NCBI GenBank assembly: GCA_015548865.1
Contig: JADMXW010000005.1
Span: forward strand, 1-64,000
Origin: Serratia marcescens
Lineage (GTDB): Bacteria; Pseudomonadota; Gammaproteobacteria; Enterobacterales; Enterobacteriaceae
Direction of reading: 5' to 3'
Length of the DNA: 64,000 nucleotides
This document shows, piece after piece, positions 1-10,195 of this stretch (positions are counted from its first letter, which is position 1; every line of letters starts with the position of its first letter). The notes beneath the pieces were generated by a model that had not been told where the DNA came from, made no database searches, and was given only the letters and a program-made list of their open reading frames with translations. The translations under genes and the position numbers were made by a program.

Positions 1-33
1 TTCAATCTGAGCCATGATCAAACTCTTCAATTT
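1..33 (-). rRNA. rrs: 16S ribosomal RNA, 5' end only (cut by window start)
   Basis: Read on the minus strand, these 33 bases are the conserved 5' end of enterobacterial 16S rRNA (AAATTGAAGAGTTTGATCAT and the following GGCTCAGATTGAA). The rest of the gene lies outside the window. The order btuB-murI-rrn in one direction is that of the E. coli rrnB locus. Confidence 0.95.
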
Positions 34-193
34 AAAGTTTGATTTGCTTCTGCTCGAGAAGCGATGCTCAAAGAATTTATACTGTTAGTTCGTAATGAAT
101 TAACTGTTGTTCACTCTTCAAGACTTTTATTTTTTAAGCCCGTAGGCTTTGCGATAAAGTCCTGTGAGTGCCCACACAGATTGTCTGATTAAT

Positions 194-205
194 TGTTAAA
201 GAGCG
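194..205 (-). promoter_or_regulatory. rrn leader boxA antitermination element
   Basis: The minus strand reads CGCTCTTTAACA, one base different from the E. coli rrn boxA (TGCTCTTTAACA). It lies about 160 nt before the 16S start, in the expected leader position. NusB/NusE bind boxA in nascent rRNA to block Rho termination. Confidence 0.8.
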
Positions 206-235
206 TTGCCACATCTACCGTGGCGCGGGCTGCGT

Positions 236-263
236 AATTTACGCTTTCTCGGCAGAAAGTCAA
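236..263 (-). promoter_or_regulatory. rrn P2 promoter
   Basis: On the minus strand, -35 TTGACT (258-263) and -10 TAAATT (236-241) are separated by 16 bp. This is the typical rrn spacing, about 105 bp downstream of P1 and upstream of boxA. GC-rich sequence follows the -10, as expected for a stringent-type discriminator. Confidence 0.75.
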
Positions 264-342
264 CATCTTTCGCTTAACTTTCTGACTTCTTGTTCACCAC
301 CACCACAACCGCGATTCGCTGCTGCCGTGTCAGTGGAGGCGC

Positions 343-370
343 AGTATAGACACTTCTCGCGCCCTGACAA
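343..370 (-). promoter_or_regulatory. rrn P1 promoter
   Basis: On the minus strand, -35 TTGTCA (365-370) and -10 TATACT (343-348) are 16 bp apart, followed by a GCGCC discriminator as in E. coli rrn P1. A/T-rich sequence upstream (371-420) fits an UP element or Fis region. The rest of 34-421 is untranslated leader and the murI-rrn spacer. Confidence 0.85.
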
Positions 371-421
371 GGGCTAATTTCAATTTTATTTCTGAGTGTC
401 TACTATTCATCCAAAAAGCCT

Positions 422-1282
422 CTAAAGCGGTAGTTTTTCCAACGATTCAAAGCCAAAACGCTGTAAAACGGGCCACAGGGTCGCCACTTTAGGCGTAATC
501 ATCATGCAATAAGCCAGATTTTTTTCCGTGCTCAGTACCGGTGGTTGTTCCAAATTAGCGAGATGCCACGCCGTTCTTCGGGCGATTGCCGCCCCGGAAT
601 CCACCAGTCGCGTGCCGCTGGGTAACACCAACTGTAACTCTTCAGCTAATAGCGGGAAGTGTGTGCAGCCAAGCACAACAGTATCCGGTGGCTCAGGCAA
701 TTTCAGCCAAGGGTGAAGAATTTGCTGCAACGCCAATAACGATACGTTATCCCCTTGCAACTTAGCCTCCGCCAGTTCCACTAACTCCGCCGACCCCAGC
801 AGCAATATCTGGCAGTCTGTGGCAAAACGGGCAATCAGTTCATGGGTGTAGGAGCGTTGCACCGTGGCACGCGTCGCCAAAACACCAACGATGCCATTGC
901 GAGTTAGTTTTGCTGCGGGTTTCACGGCAGGCACAACACCCACGACCGGGAACGCAAAATGCTCGCGCAATGCAGGCAGTGAAATGGTACTCGCGGTATT
1001 GCAGGCAATAACGACGGCAGCCAGCTGATGGCGTTGTTGTACCGCAGAAACGATGTGAACCACACGCTCAACGATAAAGTCTTGCGGTTTCTCGCCGTAG
1101 GGGAACGCTTCGTTATCGAAGGCGTAGATATAATGAAGATCCGGCAACAACTGCCGAATCTCGTTATACACAGATAACCCCCCCACGCCGGAGTCAAACA
1201 CCAACACCGTGGGGCGGGCGGGCAGGTTAGAAGGTGTAGCTTCCGTTGAGATAGTACTCTCTTCCTGCCGTTTGATAGCCAT
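422..1282 (-). CDS. murI: glutamate racemase MurI
   Basis: Cytoplasmic, cofactor-independent racemase that makes D-glutamate from L-glutamate for peptidoglycan. The 286-aa product has the N-terminal DSGVGG motif (from about residue 30) and both catalytic cysteine motifs, ACNTAS (about residue 90) and GCTHFPLL (about residue 204). The start is placed at the ATG at 1282 (MAIKRQ...), which aligns with E. coli MurI. This puts the first 56 bp inside the end of btuB in another frame, an overlap also known from E. coli, and implies translational coupling. An upstream ATG at 1327 is in frame but lies deeper in btuB. The rrn operon follows in the same direction. Confidence 0.95.
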   Translation of the reverse strand: MAIKRQEESTISTEATPSNLPARPTVLVFDSGVGGLSVYNEIRQLLPDLHYIYAFDNEAFPYGEKPQDFIVERVVHIVSAVQQRHQLAAVVIACNTASTISLPALREHFAFPVVGVVPAVKPAAKLTRNGIVGVLATRATVQRSYTHELIARFATDCQILLLGSAELVELAEAKLQGDNVSLLALQQILHPWLKLPEPPDTVVLGCTHFPLLAEELQLVLPSGTRLVDSGAAIARRTAWHLANLEQPPVLSTEKNLAYCMMITPKVATLWPVLQRFGFESLEKLPL

Positions 1283-3065
1283 ATGCTGTCTCGTACTCTT
1301 TATCAAACAGGTTGGCGATTCTACCACGAACTGTAAGATGAGAGGTGACAGGATATGATACAGCGAGGTCTACTGTGCTGTAGCTTGGCAAACGACGCTG
1401 TTCTGGGTTGTAAGAACTGGTTGCGTTGTCAAAACGCTTACCGTTGTATTGATAAGCGATGTTGACATCGAAATCATACATGGTCCAATCCAACTGATAC
1501 TTGGCTTTTTGTTTCGCTCGTCTTGCCAGCACTTCGTTGTTGGAATCTTGACGCGCATCGAGATACTCCAAAGTGAGGCTATGGCTGAAAATGCCAGTGG
1601 TTACGCTTCCCGTCCACTCCACGCCTTTGATAGTCGCTGATTTCACGTTGTAATACGCAGTATTACTATATGTAATGAGATTCTCAATCTCATGGCGATA
1701 AGTCGACAGACGCCAATTAAGTGGCCCAGTGAGCCCCTCGAGTCCAGCTTCCCACTGTTTTGACTCTTCTGGCTTAAGATTAGGGTTAGCTGCAATACCA
1801 AAGCGCCCGGCACCAAATTGCTGACCTAAAGAGGGAGCCAAGAAACCAGTACCGTAGGAAAGCGTAGCCCTGTAGCCATCAACAAATTCCCAACCGGCAG
1901 CCGTTTGCCAAGTACCATGCCAGCCGAATTGATCATCATGATCTTCACGCCCGGATGCATCCAACGTGACGCGCCCAAATTGCTGCTGTGCAGTCAAATA
2001 AAGTCCCGTATTATCACGCTGATAAGGGTCTGTACCATAGGGACTGGACGAAATGAGACGCTCTTGTTTCCAGTCAATCCCTGCACTGACAGAGCCCTGA
2101 CCGACAACGACATTATTACCCCATTGGATATATCGCTGCTCCATACTGTCTAAAGATGTACCAGTACCATAAAGACCATAGACACTCGCGTAGTTATAAT
2201 CTTTCAGGGTCTGATAATTAGCGATCAATTGTGAAGAGTATATCCCTTGATTGAACTCTAATCCGGCATCCCAGGATTGATTATAAAACTGACGCTTGTC
2301 GCTACCATCCACATACCCGGCATCGTAATCAACGTTATTGCTATAGCCGAAACCACGGAAGAAACCGTTTAGATTATCGTTGAATTTGTGTTCCAAGCCC
2401 CCCCATAGCGATTTATTACGATAACCGTCACGATCGTGATCAACTGGATAGCTTGAATTAGGTTGAACGTTAAATCCCTTGGTTGTTTGATAAGACCCGG
2501 CCAAAGTTGCTAATGTTTCACCAAAACGTTGACGAGTAGTGCCACTGTATTCTTGGTAGCCTTTTGAACCGAGCCCTGCGCCAATCTGAGATTTTTCATC
2601 CCCACCACGGGTAATGATATTAATAACACCACCAATCGCGCCAGAACCGTAGACTGCAGAACGAGGGCCGCGAATAAGTTCGATCCGTTGTACTAATGCA
2701 ACAGGTATCTGCTCAATATCAATTTCGTTAACAATACCCGACCTAGCAAAGGGAATGCCGTCAATCAGAATCAGCGCATGCTTCGCTTCTGATCCACGGA
2801 TGTAGATAGAGCTTAACTGCCCTAAACCCCCACTCCGTGATATGTCCACCCCCGGCAAACGGCGCATCACGTCGGTCAAGCTCTTCGCCTGCCAGCGGTC
2901 AATATCTTCGCGAGTCACCACGGTTGTAGGCGCCAACACCGTATTCACCGGCTGTTGAAAACGGCTAGCGGTAACCACCATGGTGTTGTTGTCAGTTTGC
3001 TGTGCCCAGCCAGAAAAAGCCGTGGCAGAGAGCGCCGCCAGCAGCGATAATTTTTTATAAGACAT
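1227..3065 (-). CDS. btuB: vitamin B12 TonB-dependent outer membrane receptor BtuB
   Basis: Outer-membrane transporter for cobalamins, energised by TonB-ExbBD and passing B12 to BtuF/BtuCD. The 612-aa product (E. coli: 614) starts with a Sec signal peptide (MSYKKLSLLAAL..., cleavage after about residue 20). A TonB box follows (NNTMVVTASR), then the plug with LPGVDISRSG and LIRGPRSAVYGSGAIGGV, and a barrel ending in the terminal aromatic YTF. The ATG at 3065 is chosen over upstream in-frame codons because it gives the signal peptide directly; the upstream frame merely reads through the riboswitch. Its 3' end overlaps murI. Expression is controlled by the cobalamin riboswitch upstream. Confidence 0.95.
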   Translation of the reverse strand: MSYKKLSLLAALSATAFSGWAQQTDNNTMVVTASRFQQPVNTVLAPTTVVTREDIDRWQAKSLTDVMRRLPGVDISRSGGLGQLSSIYIRGSEAKHALILIDGIPFARSGIVNEIDIEQIPVALVQRIELIRGPRSAVYGSGAIGGVINIITRGGDEKSQIGAGLGSKGYQEYSGTTRQRFGETLATLAGSYQTTKGFNVQPNSSYPVDHDRDGYRNKSLWGGLEHKFNDNLNGFFRGFGYSNNVDYDAGYVDGSDKRQFYNQSWDAGLEFNQGIYSSQLIANYQTLKDYNYASVYGLYGTGTSLDSMEQRYIQWGNNVVVGQGSVSAGIDWKQERLISSSPYGTDPYQRDNTGLYLTAQQQFGRVTLDASGREDHDDQFGWHGTWQTAAGWEFVDGYRATLSYGTGFLAPSLGQQFGAGRFGIAANPNLKPEESKQWEAGLEGLTGPLNWRLSTYRHEIENLITYSNTAYYNVKSATIKGVEWTGSVTTGIFSHSLTLEYLDARQDSNNEVLARRAKQKAKYQLDWTMYDFDVNIAYQYNGKRFDNATSSYNPEQRRLPSYSTVDLAVSYPVTSHLTVRGRIANLFDKEYETAYGYQTAGREYYLNGSYTF

Positions 3066-3072
3066 GTAGTTA

Positions 3073-3329
3073 GCATCCAAATCACATTGCGGATGCCGCA
3101 TTACCACAATCGATAGCTCGCGACGATCGTGAACATTGCGACGTAAACCGGCAGGTCTTCGGGCTCGGGTGACATTGCTGTTGCAATCAGAAACGACGAC
3201 TTCCCGCCCGCAGGCAGTGTCTGCATTCAATGCTGTCGTTGCTCTTCCCCTTACCGCTGCGCGTCAGCTCCAGATTTTCACTGGATTCCCTTTTAACTCA
3301 CGCTGTGTCAACCACATTGTGATACCGGC
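3073..3329 (-). promoter_or_regulatory. cobalamin (AdoCbl) riboswitch of btuB
   Basis: The btuB leader on the minus strand contains the classic B12 riboswitch blocks: GCCGGT near 3329, GGGAATCCAGTG and ATCTGGAGCTGACGCGCAGC in the core, GACACTGCC..GGGAAGTC, and the B12 box AGCCCGAAGACCTGCCGG (about 3149-3166). The expression platform next to the start codon is a hairpin with arms GCATCC (3091-3096) and GGATGC (3073-3078). It ends 7 nt before the ATG at 3065, fitting sequestration of the ribosome site when cobalamin is bound. The layout is that of the E. coli btuB leader. Confidence 0.92.
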
Positions 3330-3475
3330 ACGCTATGCTACGATGGTCGCTTACGGATGTCTAGACTTCCACGATGTGAAATTGCTATCGCAGCGACAAC
3401 GCTGGACATCCCTTCGAGATCCCCTACAATCCCGGCCAGTACACTTCTTTTCATCGTTTTGTAGCCGAGAACACC

Positions 3476-4579
3476 ATGACGCCAGAAAACCTGCCCATTG
3501 AACAGTACGACGACCAGCTTGCGGAAAAGACGGAACGTCTACGGCAGATGATGGTACCGTTTGACGCACCAGAGCCAGCGGTGTTTCGTTCTCCTGTCAG
3601 CCATTACCGCATGCGAGCGGAGTTTCGCATTTGGCACGAAGGTGACGATCTCTACCACATCATGTTCGATCAGCAGACCAAACAGCGCATCAGAGTCGAT
3701 CTGTTTCCTGCCGCCAGTGCGTTGATCAATCGCCTGATGCCTGAGTTAATTGCCGCGTTACGCGCCGACCTGGTATTACGCCGCAAACTGTTTCAGATTG
3801 ATTATCTGTCGACAATGAGTGGCGAAGTGGTAGTAACGCTTATCTACCACAAAGCGTTAGATGAGGAGTGGCAACAACAGGCACGAGCGCTGCGGGATAC
3901 ATTGCGTACAAAAGGGTTCGCCCTGCAACTGATTGGTCGGGCAACGAAAACCAAAATCTGTTTGGACAGAGATTATGCCGATGAGCGCCTGCCGATCGCC
4001 GGGCGTGAAATGATCTACCGCCAGGTAGAAAACAGTTTCACCCAACCGAATGCTGCCATCAATATTCAAATGCTGGAGTGGGCGCTAGAGGCTACCACGG
4101 GGTCAAAAGGTGACCTGCTCGAACTTTATTGCGGCAACGGCAATTTCTCGTTAGCACTGGCACGTAATTTCAATCGTGTATTGGCCACTGAAATCGCCAA
4201 ACCGTCTGTCGCCGCGGCACAATTCAATATCGCCGCGAACCAGATTGATAACGTACAGATTATCCGGATGTCGGCAGAAGAATTCACCCAAGCGCTACAG
4301 GGGCAGCGTGAATTTACGCGTTTGCAGGGTATCGATTTATTCAGCTATCAGTGCGACACCATTTTTGTCGATCCACCCCGTAGCGGGCTGGACGACCAAA
4401 CGCTGGCGATGGTGCAGGGTTACTCGCATATTCTCTACATCTCCTGCAACCCAGAAACCCTGTGCAACAATCTGACCCAACTCACGACGACGCACCGTAT
4501 CACTCGTCTGGCGCTGTTCGATCAGTTTCCCTACACCCACCATATGGAATGCGGCGTGCTGTTAGAGAAGAAGGCGTAA
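3476..4579 (+). CDS. trmA: tRNA (uracil-54-C5)-methyltransferase TrmA
   Basis: SAM-dependent enzyme that makes 5-methyluridine-54 in the T-loop of tRNA and also acts as a tRNA-folding chaperone. The 367-aa product aligns along its whole length with E. coli TrmA (366 aa). It shows the SAM-binding motif [16 protein letters not shown] (about 212-227), motif VDPPRSGL, the catalytic cysteine in YISCNPETL (about 320-328) and the C-terminal [14 protein letters not shown] with the catalytic glutamate. It is divergent from btuB, as in E. coli. Confidence 0.96.
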   Translation: MTPENLPIEQYDDQLAEKTERLRQMMVPFDAPEPAVFRSPVSHYRMRAEFRIWHEGDDLYHIMFDQQTKQRIRVDLFPAASALINRLMPELIAALRADLVLRRKLFQIDYLSTMSGEVVVTLIYHKALDEEWQQQARALRDTLRTKGFALQLIGRATKTKICLDRDYADERLPIAGREMIYRQVENSFTQPNAAINIQMLEWALEATTGSKGDLLELYCGNGNFSLALARNFNRVLATEIAKPSVAAAQFNIAANQIDNVQIIRMSAEEFTQALQGQREFTRLQGIDLFSYQCDTIFVDPPRSGLDDQTLAMVQGYSHILYISCNPETLCNNLTQLTTTHRITRLALFDQFPYTHHMECGVLLEKKA

Positions 4580-4608
4580 CCGTCTTCTTCATCGCGAAAA
4601 CGTAATCA

Positions 4609-4980
4609 TCAGGATGCGGGCGCGTCGTCTACCGGGCGGCGTTTTTTAAGCCGCAAACCAATCCAGAACACCAAAACGACACACAGCAATGAAGGCAAGA
4701 AGTTGGAACCAATCTGCGGATATTCAACGCGGACCAACGCGCTATACAGCAACAACCCCAGCAAAAAGCAAGCCGCGGCCAGTAACGGCATGCCTTCCGG
4801 CATCTCAATGTTGAGATAACGCTGGTGTAAACAGTATACAGAGAGCACAAGGGCAATCAGCGGAAAGACAGAAAAGGGCACGATCGAACTGAACAACGCG
4901 GCAAATGAACCATTGACCGATAAACCTGCGATCAATGCCAAAACGAGGGTACCTTTTTCTTGATAAGGGTATTTTGTCAT
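4609..4980 (-). CDS. yijD: inner membrane protein YijD (DUF1422)
   Basis: Small integral membrane protein of unknown function, 123 aa, closely matching E. coli YijD ([16 protein letters not shown] and [10 protein letters not shown] are shared). Four hydrophobic segments are visible (about 10-33, 36-53, 66-84, 90-108), followed by a basic tail. The start is set at 4980 because GGGAG lies 6 nt upstream of that ATG; the upstream in-frame ATG at 4992 lacks this. It lies downstream of fabR on the same strand and is probably cotranscribed. Confidence 0.9.
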   Translation of the reverse strand: MTKYPYQEKGTLVLALIAGLSVNGSFAALFSSIVPFSVFPLIALVLSVYCLHQRYLNIEMPEGMPLLAAACFLLGLLLYSALVRVEYPQIGSNFLPSLLCVVLVFWIGLRLKKRRPVDDAPAS

Positions 4981-5090
4981 GATGTCTCCCATGGTTTTAA
5001 GCTCTCAAGAGTGTTAAGCACTCAAGAACAGGATGAAACCCGCACGGCGTTCAGCCCCTACAGAAAGAGGACTTCGCCTCAGGCTCACCA

Positions 5091-5726
5091 CTACGCGTCA
5101 GGAACATTCAACTCCTTCTCATGCTCCTTTTTGTACCAGTAGTAAGCCCCTTTCGCGATCAGGCGCAATTGCAACACCAAGCGTTCTTCCAATTGCCGCC
5201 GTTGCTCAAGCCCAACATCCAGCGCTTCTGCACCGGCGCTAAACACAATCGTGACCATAGCTTCGGATTGCGCCTCTGCAAATTCACGCGGGATATGATT
5301 TTCTACTTCCAGATAGTCCGCCAGCTCCGCAATAAAATGCTGAATTTCACGAGCAACAGCAGCACGAAACGCTGAAGAGGTGCCCGAGCGTTCACGCAGC
5401 AATAGCCGAAAAGCGTTAGGGTTGTTACCAATGAATTCCATAAAGGTCGAGACTGACGTGCGAATAACGCTACCGCTTTTTGCAATGCGCTGGCGCGCCT
5501 GTCGCATCAGTTGACGCAACATCAGGCCGCTTTCATCGACCATCGTCAGGCCCAGTTCATCAACATCGCGGAAGTGGCGATAAAAAGAGGTGGGGGCAAT
5601 GCCCGCCTCACGCGCGACTTCGCGCAAACTCAAGCTGGCGAAACTCCGTTCGGCACTGAGTTGACTGAAAGCAGCTTCGATTAAGGAACGGCGAGTGCGT
5701 TCTTTTTGTTGTGCTCTGACACCCAT
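5091..5726 (-). CDS. fabR: TetR-family fatty acid biosynthesis repressor FabR
   Basis: DNA-binding repressor of the unsaturated fatty acid genes fabA/fabB, responding to acyl-CoA/ACP saturation. The 211-aa product starts [15 protein letters not shown] at 5726, matching the E. coli start; an in-frame ATG seven codons upstream (5747) is less likely. The N-terminal HTH region (about 20-55, [20 protein letters not shown]) is nearly identical to E. coli. The ligand domain contains [23 protein letters not shown]. The C-terminal dozen residues differ from E. coli. It is divergent from sthA and followed by yijD. Confidence 0.95.
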   Translation of the reverse strand: MGVRAQQKERTRRSLIEAAFSQLSAERSFASLSLREVAREAGIAPTSFYRHFRDVDELGLTMVDESGLMLRQLMRQARQRIAKSGSVIRTSVSTFMEFIGNNPNAFRLLLRERSGTSSAFRAAVAREIQHFIAELADYLEVENHIPREFAEAQSEAMVTIVFSAGAEALDVGLEQRRQLEERLVLQLRLIAKGAYYWYKKEHEKELNVPDA

Positions 5727-5791
5727 ATGTTGTGTTCCAACACCCATGTTCTGCTTACACCATCAGCTTTTCTCTCCAGAAAAGCACTATA

Positions 5792-5828
5792 GCAAACTTT
5801 ACTTGCGACATATTGAGACAAAGTTTGC
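5792..5828. promoter_or_regulatory. inverted repeat in the fabR-sthA divergent promoter region
   Basis: Two perfect 9-nt arms, GCAAACTTT (5792-5800) and AAAGTTTGC (5820-5828), are separated by 19 nt, about midway between the fabR start (5726) and the sthA start (5941). It does not resemble the FabR operator seen at fabA/fabB. It could be a regulator site or an RNA hairpin; function unknown. Confidence 0.4.
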
Positions 5829-5940
5829 CATATTGAAAATGGGAAAGAATTGTCATACCAACAGAAGGGATGAATTGGGTTATGAATTCGGTAGTGTTAC
5901 AATAGCGTTATCAGCTTGTATAAAAAAGGATTACCCTGCC

Positions 5941-7359
5941 ATGACACAACAAGCACAAACTCAGCGGCAGTTTGACTACGATGCCATCATCATCGGATCT
6001 GGCCCCGGCGGTGAAGGTGCAGCGATGGGGCTGGTAAAACAGGGGGCCAGAGTCGCCGTCATCGAGAGATATTACAATGTTGGCGGCGGTTGTACTCACT
6101 GGGGAACTATCCCCTCCAAAGCCCTGCGTCATGCCGTTAGCCGCATCATCGAATTCAACCAGAACCCGCTGTACAGCGATAACGCACGCCCCATTCGTTC
6201 CTCCTTTTCTGATATTCTGCGCCACGCTGACAGCGTTATTGGCCAGCAAACCCGTATGCGGCAAGGCTTTTACGAACGTAACCACTGCGAGATATTTTCG
6301 GGTGAGGCACATTTTGTCGATGAACATACGGTTACCGTCCAGTATCCCGATAACATGCAAGATACGCTCACGGCTGCCCACATAATCATTGCCACTGGTT
6401 CACGCCCGTACCACCCTGCAAATGTTGACTTTGAGCATCCTCGCATCTACGACAGCGATTCCATTCTGGAACTGGATCACGAGCCTCAGCACGTAATTAT
6501 TTATGGTGCTGGAGTGATCGGCTGTGAATATGCCTCGATCTTTCGCGGACTCAGTGTGAAAGTGGATCTCATCAACACGCGCGATCGCCTGCTGGCGTTT
6601 CTCGATCAAGAAATGTCTGATGCTTTGTCCTACCATTTCTGGAACAACGGCGTTGTCATTCGCCATAACGAAGAGTTCGAATCGATCGAAGGTACTGCCG
6701 ACGGTGTAATTGTTCATCTTAAGTCCGGTAAAAAAATGAAGGCCGACTGTTTGCTGTATGCCAATGGCCGCACCGGCAACACCGAAACTCTAGGATTGGA
6801 AAAGATAGGCTTGGTACCAGACGGGCGCGGTCAATTAAAAGTTAACAGCATGTACCAAACGGCACTGGCACACATCTATGCCGTGGGTGATGTCATCGGA
6901 TATCCCAGCCTGGCTTCAGCAGCCTACGATCAAGGGCGGTTGGCGGCACAGGCCATCGTCAAAGGCGATGCCAGCGCACACCTGATCGAGGATATCCCGA
7001 CGGGGATCTACACTATTCCGGAAATCAGTTCAGTGGGTAAAACCGAGCAGGAACTGACTGCGATGAAAGTGCCCTATGAAGTTGGTCGGGCGCAATTCAA
7101 ACATCTGGCGCGGGCGCAAATAGTCGGTATGAACGTGGGGAGCCTGAAGATACTTTTCCACCGAGAAACCAAGCAAATCCTCGGAATTCACTGCTTCGGC
7201 GAGCGAGCAGCAGAGATTATCCACATTGGCCAGGCCATCATGGAGCAAAAAGGCGAAGGAAATACTATCGAATATTTCGTTAATACAACCTTTAATTACC
7301 CAACGATGGCCGAAGCTTACCGAGTGGCGGCACTCAATGGATTAAACCGCTTGTTTTAA
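5941..7359 (+). CDS. sthA: soluble pyridine nucleotide transhydrogenase SthA
   Basis: Cytosolic FAD enzyme that transfers hydride between NADPH and NAD+. The 472-aa product starts MTQQAQTQ at 5941; the longer frame upstream has no homology and crosses the fabR promoter. It has the FAD motif GSGPGGEG and a second Rossmann motif [23 protein letters not shown] occupies the disulfide site of this family, but the second cysteine is replaced by threonine. This change separates SthA from lipoamide dehydrogenase and glutathione reductase. The C-terminal dimer domain ends with [14 protein letters not shown]. Its last 18 bp overlap convergently with the end of oxyR, as in E. coli. Confidence 0.95.
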   Translation: MTQQAQTQRQFDYDAIIIGSGPGGEGAAMGLVKQGARVAVIERYYNVGGGCTHWGTIPSKALRHAVSRIIEFNQNPLYSDNARPIRSSFSDILRHADSVIGQQTRMRQGFYERNHCEIFSGEAHFVDEHTVTVQYPDNMQDTLTAAHIIIATGSRPYHPANVDFEHPRIYDSDSILELDHEPQHVIIYGAGVIGCEYASIFRGLSVKVDLINTRDRLLAFLDQEMSDALSYHFWNNGVVIRHNEEFESIEGTADGVIVHLKSGKKMKADCLLYANGRTGNTETLGLEKIGLVPDGRGQLKVNSMYQTALAHIYAVGDVIGYPSLASAAYDQGRLAAQAIVKGDASAHLIEDIPTGIYTIPEISSVGKTEQELTAMKVPYEVGRAQFKHLARAQIVGMNVGSLKILFHRETKQILGIHCFGERAAEIIHIGQAIMEQKGEGNTIEYFVNTTFNYPTMAEAYRVAALNGLNRLF

Positions 7360-8259
7360 TGCATCATCAAAATGATGTTGCATATGTTCCCGCACAGCGT
7401 CCGCCAATTGTTCATAGCGGCCGCGCAATGGCGATCCAGGGCGGTACACTAGCGCGATAGTTCGCTTCGGCTCTGGCTTGTAGCAAGGCAAATAACAAAC
7501 GCCATCACGCTGACGCTCATGGGGTACTGCGAGTGAAGGCAGCAATGTGATACCGCTGCCTGCTGCAACCATGTTGCGCAGCGTTTCCAGACTGGTGGCA
7601 CGAAAATGCGTATCTTCATCTGCCCCTGCCTGGAAGCAGAACCCCAGTGCTTGATCGCGTAGACAGTGCCCATCTTCCAGCATCAGCAGTTTTTCACCGG
7701 CCAGATCCGACATGGCAACACGCTCACGGTTCGCCCATGGATGATCCTGGTAAATCGCCAGTTTCATGGGTTCATCAAACAGCGGAACCTCGATAAAGGC
7801 TTCAGATTCTTTGACCATCGCGAGAATAGCGCAGTCCAGCTTGCCGCTGTCCAGATGCGCGAGTAACTGGTGAGTCTGTGCCTCATGCAGGTACATTTCC
7901 AGCTTAGGGAAAGTGCGGTGCAACATAGGTATGATCTGCGGCAGCAAATAAGGCCCGACCGTGGGGATCAACCCGATGTGCAACGGACCAGACATCGTTT
8001 CTCCTTGCTGGCTTGCCATCTCTTTTAGCACTTTGACTTCGCGCAGCACGGTTCTTGCCTGTTCCACCAGTAGCAGACCCGCTTGAGTAAACAACACCTT
8101 CCTGCTGGTACGTTCCAACAACATCACGCCCAGTTCATCTTCCAATTTACGAATTTGACCGCTAAGCGTCGGTTGACTGACGTGACAAGAGTCTGCCGCG
8201 CGCCGGAAGTGACGGTGTTCAGCTAACGCCACTAGATACTCTAGATCCCGAATGTTCAT
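7342..8259 (-). CDS. oxyR: LysR-type hydrogen peroxide sensor OxyR
   Basis: Transcription factor activated by formation of an intramolecular disulfide on exposure to H2O2. The 305-aa product has the LysR winged HTH (about 1-60; [24 protein letters not shown]). The two redox cysteines, C199 (GHC) and C208 (GFC), are at exactly the E. coli positions. The promoter side (8260-8330) contains CTATCG-type half sites on the minus strand (CTATCGTTTTTGGCTATCG, 8273-8299), compatible with OxyR autoregulation. No OxyS-like RNA was recognised on the other strand. Confidence 0.96.
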   Translation of the reverse strand: MNIRDLEYLVALAEHRHFRRAADSCHVSQPTLSGQIRKLEDELGVMLLERTSRKVLFTQAGLLLVEQARTVLREVKVLKEMASQQGETMSGPLHIGLIPTVGPYLLPQIIPMLHRTFPKLEMYLHEAQTHQLLAHLDSGKLDCAILAMVKESEAFIEVPLFDEPMKLAIYQDHPWANRERVAMSDLAGEKLLMLEDGHCLRDQALGFCFQAGADEDTHFRATSLETLRNMVAAGSGITLLPSLAVPHERQRDGVCYLPCYKPEPKRTIALVYRPGSPLRGRYEQLADAVREHMQHHFDDALKQAV

Positions 8260-9127
8260 TTATCATTATCCTTAACACGATAGCCAAAAACGATAGGTAG
8301 AATACCAACCAATGGCAAACCCTATCAACAAAGAAGATGTTTGGTTCCCGACAGTAACGGTATCTTATCGGTTAAAAAATATAACCAGCGACGGCGTTAA
8401 GAAAATGAAATTTATTTCACTATTGAAATTTTATAAAACCTTCAATGTTGGATCATCATAAGATGCCAAATATTAAAAACACACAAAGCCAGTACGCGTT
8501 ACCGTAGGTAGTGGTAATAACATAGCGCATCAATAATGACATAATTATTTTACCCTGCAACATATCAATGAAGCTTGAATAAAACGTGAAATTGAACAGG
8601 AACCGATAGTCATCTATCGCATTGTCTGACGCAGGAACGAAATTGAATACACCATTCACACCATGTGCGCTATCCTCCGAGGGGAACAAAGAAATGAGAA
8701 GAAAAATTAATGAAATACACAAGCAGAAAGGGCTTCACCACCCAACTTACTGACAGAGAAGAATGTTAAAAACAGTGGGGTAAATGAAATAACCCTGAGA
8801 TTATAGTGTGTTAAATCAATATCTGATGAGCCATCCGTATCGAGCGTTGAAGGCAAAAAAAACGGGAAGTCCTATTAAAAAACGTCAAAGATGTTTAGAA
8901 ATTATTATCAATAATCCTGAAAAGCATAGCATTAGCAAAATCCTCGACGGGTGCATCTGGAGGGGAAAGCCAATAACTGGATTCGGGATGAAGAATGGAA
9001 AGATATAATCTGAATCTGGATTCTGACATGTGATCTTTGAGTCAGAAGCACCACTGTAAGCACAATATGCCTAAGATGCGTTTCATGACAATGAGTGACA
9101 ATCACCCATTGCCATGAATACGGACAA
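8260..9127. other. gene-poor interval between oxyR and metF
   Basis: This 868-bp stretch is A/T-rich and has no convincing gene. Open frames at 8456-8722 (minus, 88 codons, hydrophobic) and 8808-9008 (plus, GTG start, 66 codons, basic) have no recognisable family and unremarkable initiation sites. E. coli carries katG, ppc and argECBH between metF and oxyR in the same relative orientation; none of them, nor a recognisable remnant, is here. An imperfect hairpin lies at 9089-9111 just downstream of metF (arms CAATGAGTGA and TCACCCATTG) without a clear T-run. Confidence 0.6.
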
Positions 9128-10045
<918 letters not shown>

Positions 10046-10063
10046 TTACCGTCATTATTTATC

Positions 10064-10087
10064 GAACGTCTATACGTTTAGACGTCC
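10064..10087. promoter_or_regulatory. MetJ operator (met boxes) of metF
   Basis: Three contiguous 8-bp met boxes, GAACGTCT, ATACGTTT and AGACGTCC, match the consensus AGACGTCT at 5, 4 and 7 of 8 positions. They sit 43-66 bp upstream of the metF start. A fourth degenerate box may follow at 10088-10095. MetJ-SAM binds tandem met boxes cooperatively. Confidence 0.85.
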
Positions 10088-10195
10088 ATATAGAAAATGA
10101 CGGAATCTCAATCAAGAGTCAACGAATTTCGGTTAAAAGCTGTTGATGATTGCTCAAGGTAAATGAATTTTTTTCATCATGTGTCTATCCCGGCA

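Noticed and set aside
8260-8460. OxyS sRNA divergent from oxyR
   Set aside because: No stretch resembling E. coli OxyS was found on the plus strand.
8456-8722. Minus-strand open frame of 88 codons in the oxyR-metF gap
   Set aside because: A/T-rich hydrophobic sequence typical of spurious frames, no ribosome site or recognisable family; mentioned only within the gap.
8808-9008. Plus-strand GTG open frame of 66 codons, basic product
   Set aside because: No recognisable domain and a poor start; it might be a remnant of a DNA-binding or transposase protein but nothing in it proves this.
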